Assembly (NCBI RefSeq): GCF_006538345.1
Contig: NZ_BJKL01000002.1
Span: 248,001 to 312,000 of the forward strand
Direction of reading: 5' to 3'
Source: Alteromonas sp. KUL49
GTDB lineage: Bacteria > Pseudomonadota > Gammaproteobacteria > Enterobacterales > Alteromonadaceae
Length of the DNA stretch: 64,000 nt
Made by a program: the position numbers and the translations under genes. A model generated the notes under the pieces. It did not search any database. It was not told the origin of the DNA and was given only the letters and a program-made list of their open reading frames with translations. This document shows, piece by piece, positions 1-8,118 of the stretch. Positions within the stretch are counted from its first letter, which is position 1. Each line of letters begins with the position of its first letter.

Positions 1-2
1 CG

Positions 3-542
3 GAGAAACCACACGTTGGCCAAATCGCGGAAATGGTAAATGCTATCCGTGAACAAGTACCTAACGCGAAGCTCGTGTACAACAACTCTCCGTCGTTCAA
101 CTGGACACTTAACTTCCGTCAGCAAGTATTTGATGCGTGGACTGAGGAAGGTAAGGATGTTTCAGGTTACGACCGCGCTAAGCTGATGTCTGCAGATTAC
201 GATGACTCTGAACTTGCTGCGGCAGCGGATGAGAAAATCAAGAGCTTCCAAGCGGATGCTGCTCGCGAGGCTGGTATTTTCCACCACCTTATCACACTGC
301 CTACGTACCACACTGCAGCATTGTCTACAGACAACTTGGCTAAAGGATACTTTGGTGAGGAAGGTATGTTGGCTTATGTGCGTGGTGTTCAGCGTCAGGA
401 AATTCGCCAGGGTCTAGCGTGTGTTAAACACCAAGCTATGGCAGGCTCTGACCTTGGTGATACTCACAAAGAGTACTTCTCTGGTGACGGTGCTCTTAAA
501 GCCTCTGGTGAAGACAACACGATGAATCAATTTGATGTATAA
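3..542 (+). CDS. aceA: Isocitrate lyase, C-terminal part (5' end outside window)
   Basis: Isocitrate lyase splits isocitrate into succinate and glyoxylate, the first step of the cytoplasmic glyoxylate shunt. The frame is open from base 3 and ends at 542. The 180 visible residues carry the family motif NNSPSFNW (many homologues have NCSPSFNW), followed by the C-terminal stretch VQRQEIRQGLACVKHQAMAGSD typical of the long isocitrate lyases of Pseudomonas, Vibrio and Colwellia. The upstream catalytic region (KKCGH-type motif) lies outside the window. A strong terminator follows, and malate synthase G, the next enzyme of the shunt, is two genes downstream, which supports the call. Seen: motifs and frame. 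Known: the reaction. The true start cannot be determined here. Confidence 0.95.
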   Translation, partial: EKPHVGQIAEMVNAIREQVPNAKLVYNNSPSFNWTLNFRQQVFDAWTEEGKDVSGYDRAKLMSADYDDSELAAAADEKIKSFQADAAREAGIFHHLITLPTYHTAALSTDNLAKGYFGEEGMLAYVRGVQRQEIRQGLACVKHQAMAGSDLGDTHKEYFSGDGALKASGEDNTMNQFDV

Positions 543-567
543 ACATTAGTGCAAAGCATCTCCTAAA

Positions 568-597
568 AAGAGCACCAAGTTGGTGCTCTTTTTTTAT
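568..597 (+). terminator. Rho-independent terminator of aceA
   Basis: A stem AAGAGCACC / GGTGCTCTT with a short AAGTT loop is followed directly by a run of T residues. It begins 25 bases after the aceA stop, so it should end the aceA transcript before the LysR gene. Confidence 0.9.
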
Positions 598-699
598 TTA
601 TCAGGCCCTATTCAGCACGGTTATTAAATTCTTTCCATAAAAATCAGACCCGTAAGCAATACACATCCATAAAAGCTAGAAATAGTTATTAAAAAACAA

Positions 700-775
700 T
701 AGTCTTATACCTAAACAAGGTTAGTTTACTAAGACTAATCGCCTATCTGACAGACTAATAAAAACTCCGTATAAT
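700..775 (+). promoter_or_regulatory. Sigma70-type promoter of the LysR gene with three repeated half-sites
   Basis: CTGACA (747-752) and TATAAT (770-775) are 17 bases apart, a near-consensus sigma70 promoter about 40 bases upstream of the LysR start. The motif AGACTA, or its complement TAGTCT, occurs at 700-705, 732-737 and 752-757. The copies at 732 and 752 extend to the exact direct repeat AGACTAAT spaced 20 bases, and TAGTCTTA (700-707) mirrors TAAGACTA (730-737). One copy sits between -35 and -10 and two lie upstream, as expected for a LysR-type protein controlling its own gene. The promoter is seen in the sequence; binding by the neighbouring regulator is inferred. Confidence 0.6.
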
Positions 776-813
776 TGGTCTGTTAAATTTAGTTTATACA
801 GAGCATTACAATA

Positions 814-1758
814 ATGAATATAGCGAAGGTCGATCTTAATCTGCTGGTGTACCTTGATGTGCTGCTACGAGAAGGAAGTGTTACTAAAGCCGCGAATCAA
901 CTAAGTATTACTCAACCAGCAATGAGCAATGGCTTAAAGCGTCTTCGAGACTTATTCAAAGATCCTCTGCTAGTGCGAACCAGTGATGGAATGACACCAA
1001 CCAAGCGCGCACTGGAACTTCAACCTATTATCAGAGATGTACTGAGTCGCTTAGAGAGTTCCATCCAGCCTGAAACCGACTTTGACCCGCTAACCAGTGA
1101 ACGCACCTTTAGAATAATGACGAGTGACTACGCTGAGAGCACGTTATTGTTAGAACTAGTTGGCCGGTTAGCCAACCTTGCGCCCAACATTACGTTAGAC
1201 TTGATCACACCAAGCGACGTGACTTTCCACGATGTTGAACAAGGTAAAGTGGATATGGCGATTAATCGCTTTGATGAACTCCCTTTGTCTTTCCATCAAA
1301 AAGTAATTTGGTACGACACCTTCAGTTGTGTAATGAGTGCTGACCACCCGCTTGTAGAAAAATGTGACTTAGAACGCTACCTAAATGCACAACATATTTG
1401 GGTAAGTAAGACGGGCTTTGGTGTTGGCGTAGGTATCGACCCTAATGAAGTACAAAAACTGGGCTGGGTTGACGCTGAACTGACGAAAATTGGTAAACAG
1501 CGTTCTATTCGTGTGTTTACTCGTCATTATCACGCTGCCTTACAGATAGCAAAAACGCAACAGCTTATCGCAACGCTCCCCACGAAAGCAGCCAAGCTGT
1601 TTTCTTACGATCCTGAAGTCGTGATCACCGAACCGCCGTTTGATATTCCGCCGATTGCTTTGAAAATGGCCTGGAGTGCGTTACTTCATCACGATGCAGG
1701 TCATATTTGGTTACGTCGATTGATCAGTGACGTCGCAGCTGAACTGGGAAGTCAGTAG
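814..1758 (+). CDS. LysR-family transcriptional regulator
   Basis: A DNA-binding regulator of the LysR family, 314 aa, close to the usual length. Residues 1-65 form the winged helix-turn-helix (VDLNLLVYLDVLLREGSVTK, then AANQLSITQPAMSNGLKRLR). From about residue 90 an effector-binding domain of the NahR/NodD-like subtype follows (RTFRIMTSDYAES start, later HYHAALQIA). It lies between aceA and glcB, all on the same strand, so control of acetate or glyoxylate metabolism is a natural guess, but the ligand and targets are unknown. The ATG at 814 is the first in frame after a good promoter; no strong ribosome site precedes it. Repeated half-sites in its promoter suggest autoregulation. Confidence 0.88.
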   Translation: MNIAKVDLNLLVYLDVLLREGSVTKAANQLSITQPAMSNGLKRLRDLFKDPLLVRTSDGMTPTKRALELQPIIRDVLSRLESSIQPETDFDPLTSERTFRIMTSDYAESTLLLELVGRLANLAPNITLDLITPSDVTFHDVEQGKVDMAINRFDELPLSFHQKVIWYDTFSCVMSADHPLVEKCDLERYLNAQHIWVSKTGFGVGVGIDPNEVQKLGWVDAELTKIGKQRSIRVFTRHYHAALQIAKTQQLIATLPTKAAKLFSYDPEVVITEPPFDIPPIALKMAWSALLHHDAGHIWLRRLISDVAAELGSQ

Positions 1759-1807
1759 TTAAATTCACGGAAAATATGGCAAACATACAAACCATAAATT
1801 AAAAAAT

Positions 1808-1856
1808 TACCCCTATACTCTCTAGAATAGTGAGTGAAACATAATGTATAGGGGTA
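1808..1856 (+). promoter_or_regulatory. Perfect 11-bp inverted repeat overlapping the glcB ribosome site
   Basis: TACCCCTATAC (1808-1818) is exactly repeated in inverse as GTATAGGGGTA (1846-1856), 27 bases apart and ending three bases before the glcB ATG. The right arm contains AGGGG, the only purine-rich ribosome-binding candidate, and the left arm contains TATACT, which could be a -10 box. The repeat could therefore be an operator for a dimeric regulator, or an RNA hairpin hiding the ribosome site, depending on where transcription starts. The symmetry is seen; the function is inferred. Confidence 0.55.
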
Positions 1857-1859
1857 GTT

Positions 1860-4043
1860 ATGCAAGGATATATCACACGGGGCCGCCTTCAGGTAGCCGA
1901 CATACTCGATTCGTTCATCAACCAGCAGGCGTTGCCTGATAGTGGTGTCTCACCTGACGCGTTTTGGCAAGGTGCTGAATCTCTCTTTGCCGACTTTATC
2001 TCTGTCAATCAATCGCTACTTGAGAAGCGAGATGCTCTTCAAGCTAAGATTGATGAATATCACAAAGCAGGTAAACCTGTATCTGGCGAAGGTTACACAG
2101 CGTTTCTTACCGAAATAGGTTATCTTGTAGAACAGCCTAAAGAGGTTGCTGCAACGACCACCAATGTAGATGCCGAAATTGCAACTATGGCAGGTCCTCA
2201 ATTAGTAGTACCTATTAATAATGCTAGATATGCACTAAATGCCGTGAATGCTCGCTGGGGCAGCCTCTATGATGCGCTCTATGGTACTGACGTTATTGAA
2301 GCTGACGGCGGCGCTGAGAAAGGCACTTCCTACAACCCTGTTCGCGGTGCAAGAGTTATTTCTGCCGCCAGAGACTACTTGAACACTCTGATCCCTCTGG
2401 CTCAGGGCGATCACCGTAACAGCGTTTCTTACACTGTCGAAAACGATGAACTCGTCATTGAATTGGAATCTGGCGAAAAAGTACAACTGGCAACCCCTTC
2501 TCAGTGGATAGGCTATACAGGAACCACTGAGGCACTCATATCATTGCTATTTGTTCACAACGGGCTGCATTTCGCTATCCAATTTGATGAAAACCATCCA
2601 GTGGGTAAAGCGGATCCAGCGCATATTAAGGACATTGAGGTTGAGTCTGCATTGACCACTATCATGGACTGTGAAGACTCAGTAGCAGCGGTTGATGCTG
2701 AAGACAAAACCCTCGTTTACAGTAATTGGCTCGGCCTTATGAAAGGTACCTTGAGCATTGAGATGAAAAAGGGTGGTAAGACACTCACTCGCTCGATGCA
2801 TGAAGACAAAAACTACCTTCCTTCCAAATACGCTGATGACACTTCACCAATAACACTGTCGGGCCGAAGCCTAATGTTTGTGCGTAATGTTGGCCACTTA
2901 ATGACCAATGATGCCATGTTGTTCGATGGGCAACCTGTCCCAGAGGGGATTATGGACGGCTTAGTGACATCACTTATTGGTAAACACGATTTACTCAACA
3001 ACGGCTCGTTCAAAAATAGTCGCCAAGGCAGTATTTATATTGTTAAGCCAAAAATGCACGGCCCAGAAGAAGTGGCTTTTGCTGATAAATTGTTTGCTAG
3101 CATAGAGAAGATCATCGACGTCCCTCAAAACACGCTAAAAATGGGTATTATGGATGAGGAGCGCCGTACCAGCGTGAATCTTCAAGCGTGTATCAATGAA
3201 GCCAGAGAACGCGTGGTATTTATTAACACTGGCTTCCTCGATCGCACAGGGGATGAAATACATACTTCAATGCTTGCCGGCCCATTTGCTGAAAAAGCAA
3301 AACTCAAAGCTCTACCTTGGATAAGTGCTTATGAAACGTCGAACGTGGCGGTAGGTCTGCGTTGCGGTTTGTCAGGTAAAGCCCAAATCGGTAAAGGTAT
3401 GTGGCCGATTCCTGATGAAATGAAAAACATGATGACGGCGAAACAAGTACATCCAAAATCTGGTGCGAATACCGCGTGGGTGCCCTCTCCCACCGCCGCA
3501 ACCCTGCATGCACTTCATTACCACCAGATCAATGTTTTCGAAGTTCAGCAAGGTTTGGATGCAGCCTTCGACGGTCTTTCAGATATTCTCACTATTCCAC
3601 TACTACCGAAAGAAAGTGAGTTAACTCGTGAAGTCATTGAACGTGAAATCGACAATAATGTACAAGGTATCTTGGGCTATGTAGTTAGATGGGTGCATCA
3701 AGGTGTTGGATGTTCGAAAGTACCAGATATCAATAATGTCGGACTCATGGAAGATAGAGCTACGCTGAGGATCTCCTCTCAGCATATCGCCAATTGGCTT
3801 GAACACAATATTGTTACCAAAGAACAAGTTGAAGCGTCTTTACGCAAAATGGCCGTACTGGTAGACGAACAAAATCAGAGCGACCCTGAGTATATCGCCA
3901 TGGCTCCCGATCTTGACAAGTCCATCGGATTTCAAGCAGCGTGCGATCTAATATTCCTTGGTAAAGAACAACCCAGTGGTTACACAGAGCCTTTACTACA
4001 CGCTCGTAGAAGAGAAATGAAAGCAAAGTTAGCAAGCATGTAA
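1860..4043 (+). CDS. glcB: Malate synthase G
   Basis: Condenses glyoxylate with acetyl-CoA to malate, the second step of the glyoxylate shunt; a cytoplasmic monomer in known examples. At 727 aa it matches the length of the G isoform (E. coli GlcB 723 aa) and not the shorter A isoform. Hallmarks are visible: the nucleotide/substrate region IMDEERRTSVNLQACI followed by FINTGFLDRTGDEIH near residues 440-480, and NSRQGSIYIVKPKMHGPEE before it. Start ATG 1860 follows AGGGG by five bases. A convergent terminator follows. The adjacent aceA and LysR genes support joint use in growth on two-carbon compounds or fatty acids. The inverted repeat over the ribosome site points to specific control. Confidence 0.97.
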   Translation: MQGYITRGRLQVADILDSFINQQALPDSGVSPDAFWQGAESLFADFISVNQSLLEKRDALQAKIDEYHKAGKPVSGEGYTAFLTEIGYLVEQPKEVAATTTNVDAEIATMAGPQLVVPINNARYALNAVNARWGSLYDALYGTDVIEADGGAEKGTSYNPVRGARVISAARDYLNTLIPLAQGDHRNSVSYTVENDELVIELESGEKVQLATPSQWIGYTGTTEALISLLFVHNGLHFAIQFDENHPVGKADPAHIKDIEVESALTTIMDCEDSVAAVDAEDKTLVYSNWLGLMKGTLSIEMKKGGKTLTRSMHEDKNYLPSKYADDTSPITLSGRSLMFVRNVGHLMTNDAMLFDGQPVPEGIMDGLVTSLIGKHDLLNNGSFKNSRQGSIYIVKPKMHGPEEVAFADKLFASIEKIIDVPQNTLKMGIMDEERRTSVNLQACINEARERVVFINTGFLDRTGDEIHTSMLAGPFAEKAKLKALPWISAYETSNVAVGLRCGLSGKAQIGKGMWPIPDEMKNMMTAKQVHPKSGANTAWVPSPTAATLHALHYHQINVFEVQQGLDAAFDGLSDILTIPLLPKESELTREVIEREIDNNVQGILGYVVRWVHQGVGCSKVPDINNVGLMEDRATLRISSQHIANWLEHNIVTKEQVEASLRKMAVLVDEQNQSDPEYIAMAPDLDKSIGFQAACDLIFLGKEQPSGYTEPLLHARRREMKAKLASM

Positions 4044-4072
4044 TTTAGCGCTTCATCTAATTACCCAAACAA

Positions 4073-4107
4073 AAACGGCCAGTGATCTGACATCACTGGC
4101 CGTTTTC
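4073..4107. terminator. Bidirectional terminator between glcB and the epimerase gene
   Basis: A perfect 15-bp stem (4073-4087 with 4093-4107) encloses the loop CTGAC; arms start with AAAA and end with TTTT, so it can terminate transcription from both sides. It lies between convergent stop codons at 4043 and 4126. Confidence 0.93.
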
Positions 4108-4125
4108 TTATTTGCAAGATAACTG

Positions 4126-5142
4126 TTAGATGTTGTAGTAGCCTTTATACCACTGAACAAAAGCTTCAACACCATCTTCAATTGATGTAGTTGGCTTATA
4201 GCCCAAGTCGTTCGTCAACGCCTCTACATTAGCATAAGTATCTGGAACGTCTCCTGGCTGCATAGGAAGCAGATTTTTCTTAGCTTCAATACCTAACGAT
4301 TTTTCAAGCGTCTCGATGAAAGATAGCAAATGAACTGGCGTTTGCGCACCAATATTGTAAACGCGATACGGCGCTCGGCTTGTTGATGGATTAGGTGACA
4401 ATCCATCCCACGATTCATCCGGTTGTGCATTGTTGTCGAGCGCTCTGATCACACCTTCGACAATGTCGTCAATGTAAGTGAAGTCTCGTCGATGGTTACC
4501 ATAGTTGTAAACTGCAATTTCATCACCGGCGAGTATCGCTTTGGTAAATTTAAACAAAGCCATATCTGGACGTCCCCACGGGCCGTAAACCGTAAAAAAG
4601 CGCAAACCAGTGGTAGGCAAGTTATACAAGTGGCTATATGTGTGAGCCATTAGCTCATTGGCTTTTTTAGAGGCCGCGTAAAGGCTGACTTGATGATCAA
4701 CATTATCCTTTTCAGAGAACGGCATAGATTCGTTCGCGCCATAGACTGAACTCGAGGATGCATACACTAAATGCTCTACGTTATTGTGACGGCAGCCCTC
4801 TAGAATATTGATGAATCCAACTAGGTTAGAATCGACATACGCATGTGGATTTTCCAGAGAATAGCGAACACCAGCCTGAGCAGCTAAATTCACTACCTTA
4901 TCAAACTTTTCCTCTGCGAAGAGGGCTTCCATTTTTGTACGATCTTCCAGACCCATTTCAATAAAGCTAAATTGACTGGCGTAGGCTTTATCTTTGATGT
5001 TTGCAACACGTGCTTCTTTGAGAGAAACCTCGTAATAATCATTGAGGTTATCTATGCCGACAACAGTATCACCGCGCGCAAGTAAATAATGTGAAACTGC
5101 TGCACCGATAAATCCGGCAGCGCCTGTTACTAGTACTTTCAT
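4126..5142 (-). CDS. NAD-dependent epimerase, UDP-glucuronate 4-epimerase-like
   Basis: A short-chain dehydrogenase/reductase-type nucleotide-sugar epimerase, 338 aa. The NAD-binding motif GAAGFIG is at residues 7-13, the acidic adenine-ribose contact is in [19 protein letters not shown], and the catalytic pair is in YAASKKANE after the SSSSVYG segment. The [12 protein letters not shown] stretch and overall length fit UDP-glucuronate 4-epimerases (producing UDP-galacturonate) that supply capsule and exopolysaccharide synthesis. It lies 15 bases upstream of nothing else on its left (terminator) and 15 bases downstream of the nucleotidyltransferase gene, so it may be the last gene of that minus-strand transcript while supplying sugar to the large polysaccharide locus. 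Exact sugar specificity is inferred; UDP-glucose 4-epimerase is less likely. Confidence 0.85.
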   Translation of the reverse strand: MKVLVTGAAGFIGAAVSHYLLARGDTVVGIDNLNDYYEVSLKEARVANIKDKAYASQFSFIEMGLEDRTKMEALFAEEKFDKVVNLAAQAGVRYSLENPHAYVDSNLVGFINILEGCRHNNVEHLVYASSSSVYGANESMPFSEKDNVDHQVSLYAASKKANELMAHTYSHLYNLPTTGLRFFTVYGPWGRPDMALFKFTKAILAGDEIAVYNYGNHRRDFTYIDDIVEGVIRALDNNAQPDESWDGLSPNPSTSRAPYRVYNIGAQTPVHLLSFIETLEKSLGIEAKKNLLPMQPGDVPDTYANVEALTNDLGYKPTTSIEDGVEAFVQWYKGYYNI

Positions 5143-5156
5143 TATAGTTCCTTATA

Positions 5157-6260
5157 CTACAGCCTATCCCTGTCCGATTTTAGGAACACATGTTTTCCAA
5201 AAATCGACTGGATTATTGTTCGGCAGCTCTTTATCGTTATGTGATAGGTTAAAACAAACAGCGGCATCTTCATCCAGTGACCTCGTATCTCTCCAAGCCA
5301 CTGATTGAATAACAGCTCTCCATCCGCCAACAACGGATGTTTAGGTAATGTCAGCCGTTTTAAGAGTTTCAACTCGCAAATAGAAATATTTTTCAATTCC
5401 TCATTCACAGAAGTTTCGACAGACAACGGTAACTTTATATTAAAGTGAATCGATAAAAGGTGGAAGGCTAGAATACATTCTTTTTTGAAGCCGTGCTTTT
5501 CTGTAATCTCCAAAACATCAAGGTAAAACTCCTGGGGCTGGGAGTAAGAGAGCAAGTAAAGATCGGTCATATCTCTAAATGCTGAAGACATATCTTCATT
5601 AAACAGTAAGTGAATTGCACTGTGAAAGAACATCGCAGACTCGGTCAACACCGAAACACCATCATGAGTTGCACTGTACTCATCGACGAATGCTCGGGTA
5701 TCTATCCCTCTCCCTGATATTATCGGTACTAGGTTGTGATGTATATCCAATACAGTACCTCTCGAGCCATGCTGCATAGGCGGTATTTCGTGTGCCCACT
5801 TTCTGTAGTACATCTCGTCGTAGTCTTCTAGCGCTTTGCGCTTCCACCCCACTACAGCTAAATATTGCTCAACGTTAACGAGTGTTTCTTTGGGTACTAA
5901 TAGGTCAATATCACTATACACTCGACCTAAGCTTGCTGCATTGTCAGTGACAGAATAAGCAACACCTTTCAAAAACACGACAAAGTCAGCCATGTTACCC
6001 AACGCTCTTGATAATTCAGCAGCCTCTTTTTTAGCTAGCTCGTTTTGTTTTCTACTCACAATCCTTGCGTTAATAAAATGTCGTAAGGCCTCTGGAGGAA
6101 CGCATGTTGCTAGTTGCGCCCTTTCTAGAATGTCGTAAAAACGCGCTAGCATTTTTTCTTTGCGAAGAATGAATACTAATTCATTCCAGTCAGTCAGTGA
6201 AAATGTCTCAACGTGTTCAGGAGAGACGATAAGTGTAGCGATGTCATTGGCACTAAACAT
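5157..6260 (-). CDS. Nucleotidyltransferase family protein of an HPr-kinase-like system
   Basis: A 367-aa protein resembling the uncharacterised nucleotidyltransferase family (Pfam NTP_transf_5). The polymerase-beta-like signature lies at about residues 98-122: LKGVAYSV, then GRVYSDIDLLVP with two aspartates (117, 119) placed to bind metal. No membrane segment or signal peptide is evident. Its start overlaps the end of the kinase gene by eight bases, so the two are translationally coupled. Relatives occur beside HPr-kinase-like genes in polysaccharide loci and in some lasso-peptide clusters, where a role in modifying a peptide or sugar has been suggested but, as far as I know, not shown. Substrate unknown. 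Confidence 0.75.
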   Translation of the reverse strand: MFSANDIATLIVSPEHVETFSLTDWNELVFILRKEKMLARFYDILERAQLATCVPPEALRHFINARIVSRKQNELAKKEAAELSRALGNMADFVVFLKGVAYSVTDNAASLGRVYSDIDLLVPKETLVNVEQYLAVVGWKRKALEDYDEMYYRKWAHEIPPMQHGSRGTVLDIHHNLVPIISGRGIDTRAFVDEYSATHDGVSVLTESAMFFHSAIHLLFNEDMSSAFRDMTDLYLLSYSQPQEFYLDVLEITEKHGFKKECILAFHLLSIHFNIKLPLSVETSVNEELKNISICELKLLKRLTLPKHPLLADGELLFNQWLGEIRGHWMKMPLFVLTYHITIKSCRTIIQSIFGKHVFLKSDRDRL

Positions 6261-7134
6261 CGACTTTGCCCCTGACTACTTCATCAAGAAAAGCACTTAC
6301 CTCATTCATGTCATTGTAATGAATCTCGAAACAGGCGCTTTTCTCAACGATGTCTAGCATAGTTCGAACACCCACTTCTCCCATGAGGTTGTGATTAAAT
6401 GCGTTGTGCGTCAGACCTTTAAAGCACGCTGCTTTGTCTAATTGATAAATATCCAAGAAACAAGACGGATCGTATTTTGGAAACACAACCCCCACCACTT
6501 CAGCAGGTTCTTGCGAGGCTGATACGGAATACACACTGGGTTGCATGTGGACAATATCACCTTTATGCGTCTTCGGAGCCACAGGTGAAAGATAAACGTC
6601 AGGAAACCAAGCTTTCACTAGCTCTATAGCATTGTTTTTTAAGCATACTGGCCTAACGAATGGCGTTACCCTACAAGTCGCCGGTGATATTAGAGCCATT
6701 TCATCAGACAGTAAACGCCATCCATGGTGAGAAAGATACGCGGTAAGAGTACTTTTCCCTGATCCCGAAGGTGCTGGAAGTATCACGGCCTTATCCCCCT
6801 TCGCTAGCACCGCCGAGTGCACTATGACGTAGCTAAACTCATGTGTTGCGACAACCCAATTTAGTCCCCATTCGAGCAACGCATATCCCTGGCTCTTATC
6901 AAGTGGTTTGAAAGGCTCTTGCCCTTCACTTAAAAAGCGAGCTTGCGGCTTGAACATACGCCGTAACCCTGTGGTGTTAAGAACACTCACATTATAATCG
7001 ACATATCCTTCAAACTCGGTACTCTCGACGAATCGGTTCCCGTAAATACACTTCGCGACGTCTCTAACGTACGAAAAACTCGTCTCTACGTTGAATGCAA
7101 ATGGAGCACAATCGAGCACAAAAGAGCTAGTCAC
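6253..7134 (-). CDS. HPr-kinase-related kinase (HprK-related kinase A type)
   Basis: A 293-aa P-loop kinase distantly related to the C-terminal domain of HPr kinase/phosphorylase. The Walker A loop APSGSGKST is at residues 121-129, preceded by the HSAVL strand (106-110) that corresponds to the HPr-kinase active-site His region, and followed by LLSDEMALI (141-149). It lacks the N-terminal domain of true HprK and no HPr gene is nearby. It overlaps the PqqD-like gene upstream and the nucleotidyltransferase gene downstream, forming a coupled trio. This matches what I recall as the HprK-related kinase A set found near exosortase/PEP-CTERM loci. A homologous kinase in the paeninodin lasso-peptide cluster phosphorylates a peptide, so a protein or peptide target is plausible; the Tat-exported neighbour is the obvious candidate (inference). 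Confidence 0.82.
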   Translation of the reverse strand: MTSSFVLDCAPFAFNVETSFSYVRDVAKCIYGNRFVESTEFEGYVDYNVSVLNTTGLRRMFKPQARFLSEGQEPFKPLDKSQGYALLEWGLNWVVATHEFSYVIVHSAVLAKGDKAVILPAPSGSGKSTLTAYLSHHGWRLLSDEMALISPATCRVTPFVRPVCLKNNAIELVKAWFPDVYLSPVAPKTHKGDIVHMQPSVYSVSASQEPAEVVGVVFPKYDPSCFLDIYQLDKAACFKGLTHNAFNHNLMGEVGVRTMLDIVEKSACFEIHYNDMNEVSAFLDEVVRGKVDV

Positions 7135-7333
7135 TGGTTAAAAACCCTTTGCTAATAAGTACCGATTTAATGCTTTCAGAGACAGACTTTATCGTTGGAT
7201 AGTCACTGCTAGTGTCATGCGTGACAACACATTCACTCACATCAACAATAATAGATTCATCAGTGTAGGTGTTATAAAAGAGTACGCCGCTGGCGTCACC
7301 GAACGAATATACAATGACGCCCTTTTTAACCAT
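7127..7333 (-). CDS. Small PqqD-like peptide chaperone (RiPP recognition element type)
   Basis: A 68-aa protein from the ATG at 7333; a GTG one codon earlier is possible. Its size and pattern (beta-strands GVIVYSFGDASGVLFYN, then ESIIVDVSE, then a C-terminal helix ending in ISKGFLTSD) fit the PqqD family, winged-helix domains that present precursor peptides to modifying enzymes. The stop of the upstream Tat-protein gene and this start share bases (TGATG), and its end overlaps the kinase gene by eight bases. The coupling argues that it bridges the Tat protein and the kinase. The family assignment is by pattern and by the company of an HPr-kinase-like gene, a combination I recall as a named but uncharacterised system. 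Confidence 0.68.
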   Translation of the reverse strand: MVKKGVIVYSFGDASGVLFYNTYTDESIIVDVSECVVTHDTSSDYPTIKSVSESIKSVLISKGFLTSD

Positions 7334-7917
7334 CACAAAATGGTATAAGAAGATGGGTTTTCGATGATACTTGCTAATTGATATGCCGAATTTGCAGGGT
7401 TTGAATACGTTAATTCAATAAGTTTGCTGGCATAGGAATAAGGAGAACTAAAACTACCATCTTGGACCACTGGATAATAAATATTGCCTTGCCCGCTCAT
7501 AACTGCGTTTAAAAACATAGAAATACATAGTCGGTTGTAGTCAGCATATCCAGCATAGCGGGAACTGTGTAGGTCCATTATCTTGTATAAATAATTGTTA
7601 AACGTATCAGCGTGATAGTATGAGAAGGTATCGTGATATTTGGCTTTGTATGCCCTTACACCAAAAACGTCTTTGAATCGCTTATATCTGTATTCGTAAG
7701 GCATATTGTAGCGCCAATAATCTGGGCCTTCGAGGTTGTACTGGACAATAGAATTTGCATCAGAGCCATTGCCAGAAGCCGCAGCAGAAGCAGTCACTGA
7801 CACACTTGCCCAAACCGACTTCGTGGGTAATGAGACTGCCGCAGTGCCAGCAAGCGCTTTCTTAACGAAACTTCGGCGACTTTGATTTTGGCGATTATTA
7901 TTTTCCATAGGTTCCAT
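7333..7917 (-). CDS. Tat-exported small protein of unknown function, first gene of the kinase operon
   Basis: A 194-aa protein with a clear twin-arginine signal: SRRSFVKKALAG at residues 13-24, then a hydrophobic stretch and a likely cleavage site near VWASVSV (about 35-41). The mature part (about 150 aa) is rich in tyrosine and asparagine (YWRYNMPYEYRYKRFKDVFG, DTFSYYHADTFNNYLYKI) and has no motif I recognise. The C terminus reads NPSSYTIL. ATG 7917 is the longest start; ATG 7908 has a better-placed GGA and would give 191 aa. Gene order and TGATG coupling to the PqqD-like gene make it the probable substrate or folded partner of that system. Tat use suggests that it folds, or is modified, in the cytoplasm before export (inference). 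Confidence 0.7.
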   Translation of the reverse strand: MEPMENNNRQNQSRRSFVKKALAGTAAVSLPTKSVWASVSVTASAAASGNGSDANSIVQYNLEGPDYWRYNMPYEYRYKRFKDVFGVRAYKAKYHDTFSYYHADTFNNYLYKIMDLHSSRYAGYADYNRLCISMFLNAVMSGQGNIYYPVVQDGSFSSPYSYASKLIELTYSNPANSAYQLASIIENPSSYTIL

Positions 7918-8000
7918 ATCGTCACAACTCGAACAGCGCTCAGGCTGCTAAACACGATTCCAAATGATACAACGCCTCAGCCGATGCAAAGTTCAAACCA

Positions 8001-8030
8001 TTTATATAAAACACTGATTTATATAGACAA
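8001..8030 (-). promoter_or_regulatory. Candidate promoter of the Tat-protein/kinase operon
   Basis: On the minus strand TTGTCT (8030-8025) and TATAAA (8006-8001) are separated by 18 bases, about 80 bases upstream of the Tat-protein start. TTTATATA occurs at 8001-8008 and 8018-8025, two copies 17 bases apart. Transcription from here would cover 7917 down to about 4126 if no terminator intervenes. Confidence 0.45.
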
Positions 8031-8118
8031 AAGCAGATACACAAAACTTCTCTGTAAAGAATTCAGACAGTTAAAAAAACATTAAAAAAACACACCAGGT
8101 ACACTTTCATTAATGGTT

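Noticed and set aside
2016..4035. Several minus-strand frames inside glcB
   Set aside because: Shadows of a clearly conserved gene; no motifs or ribosome sites.
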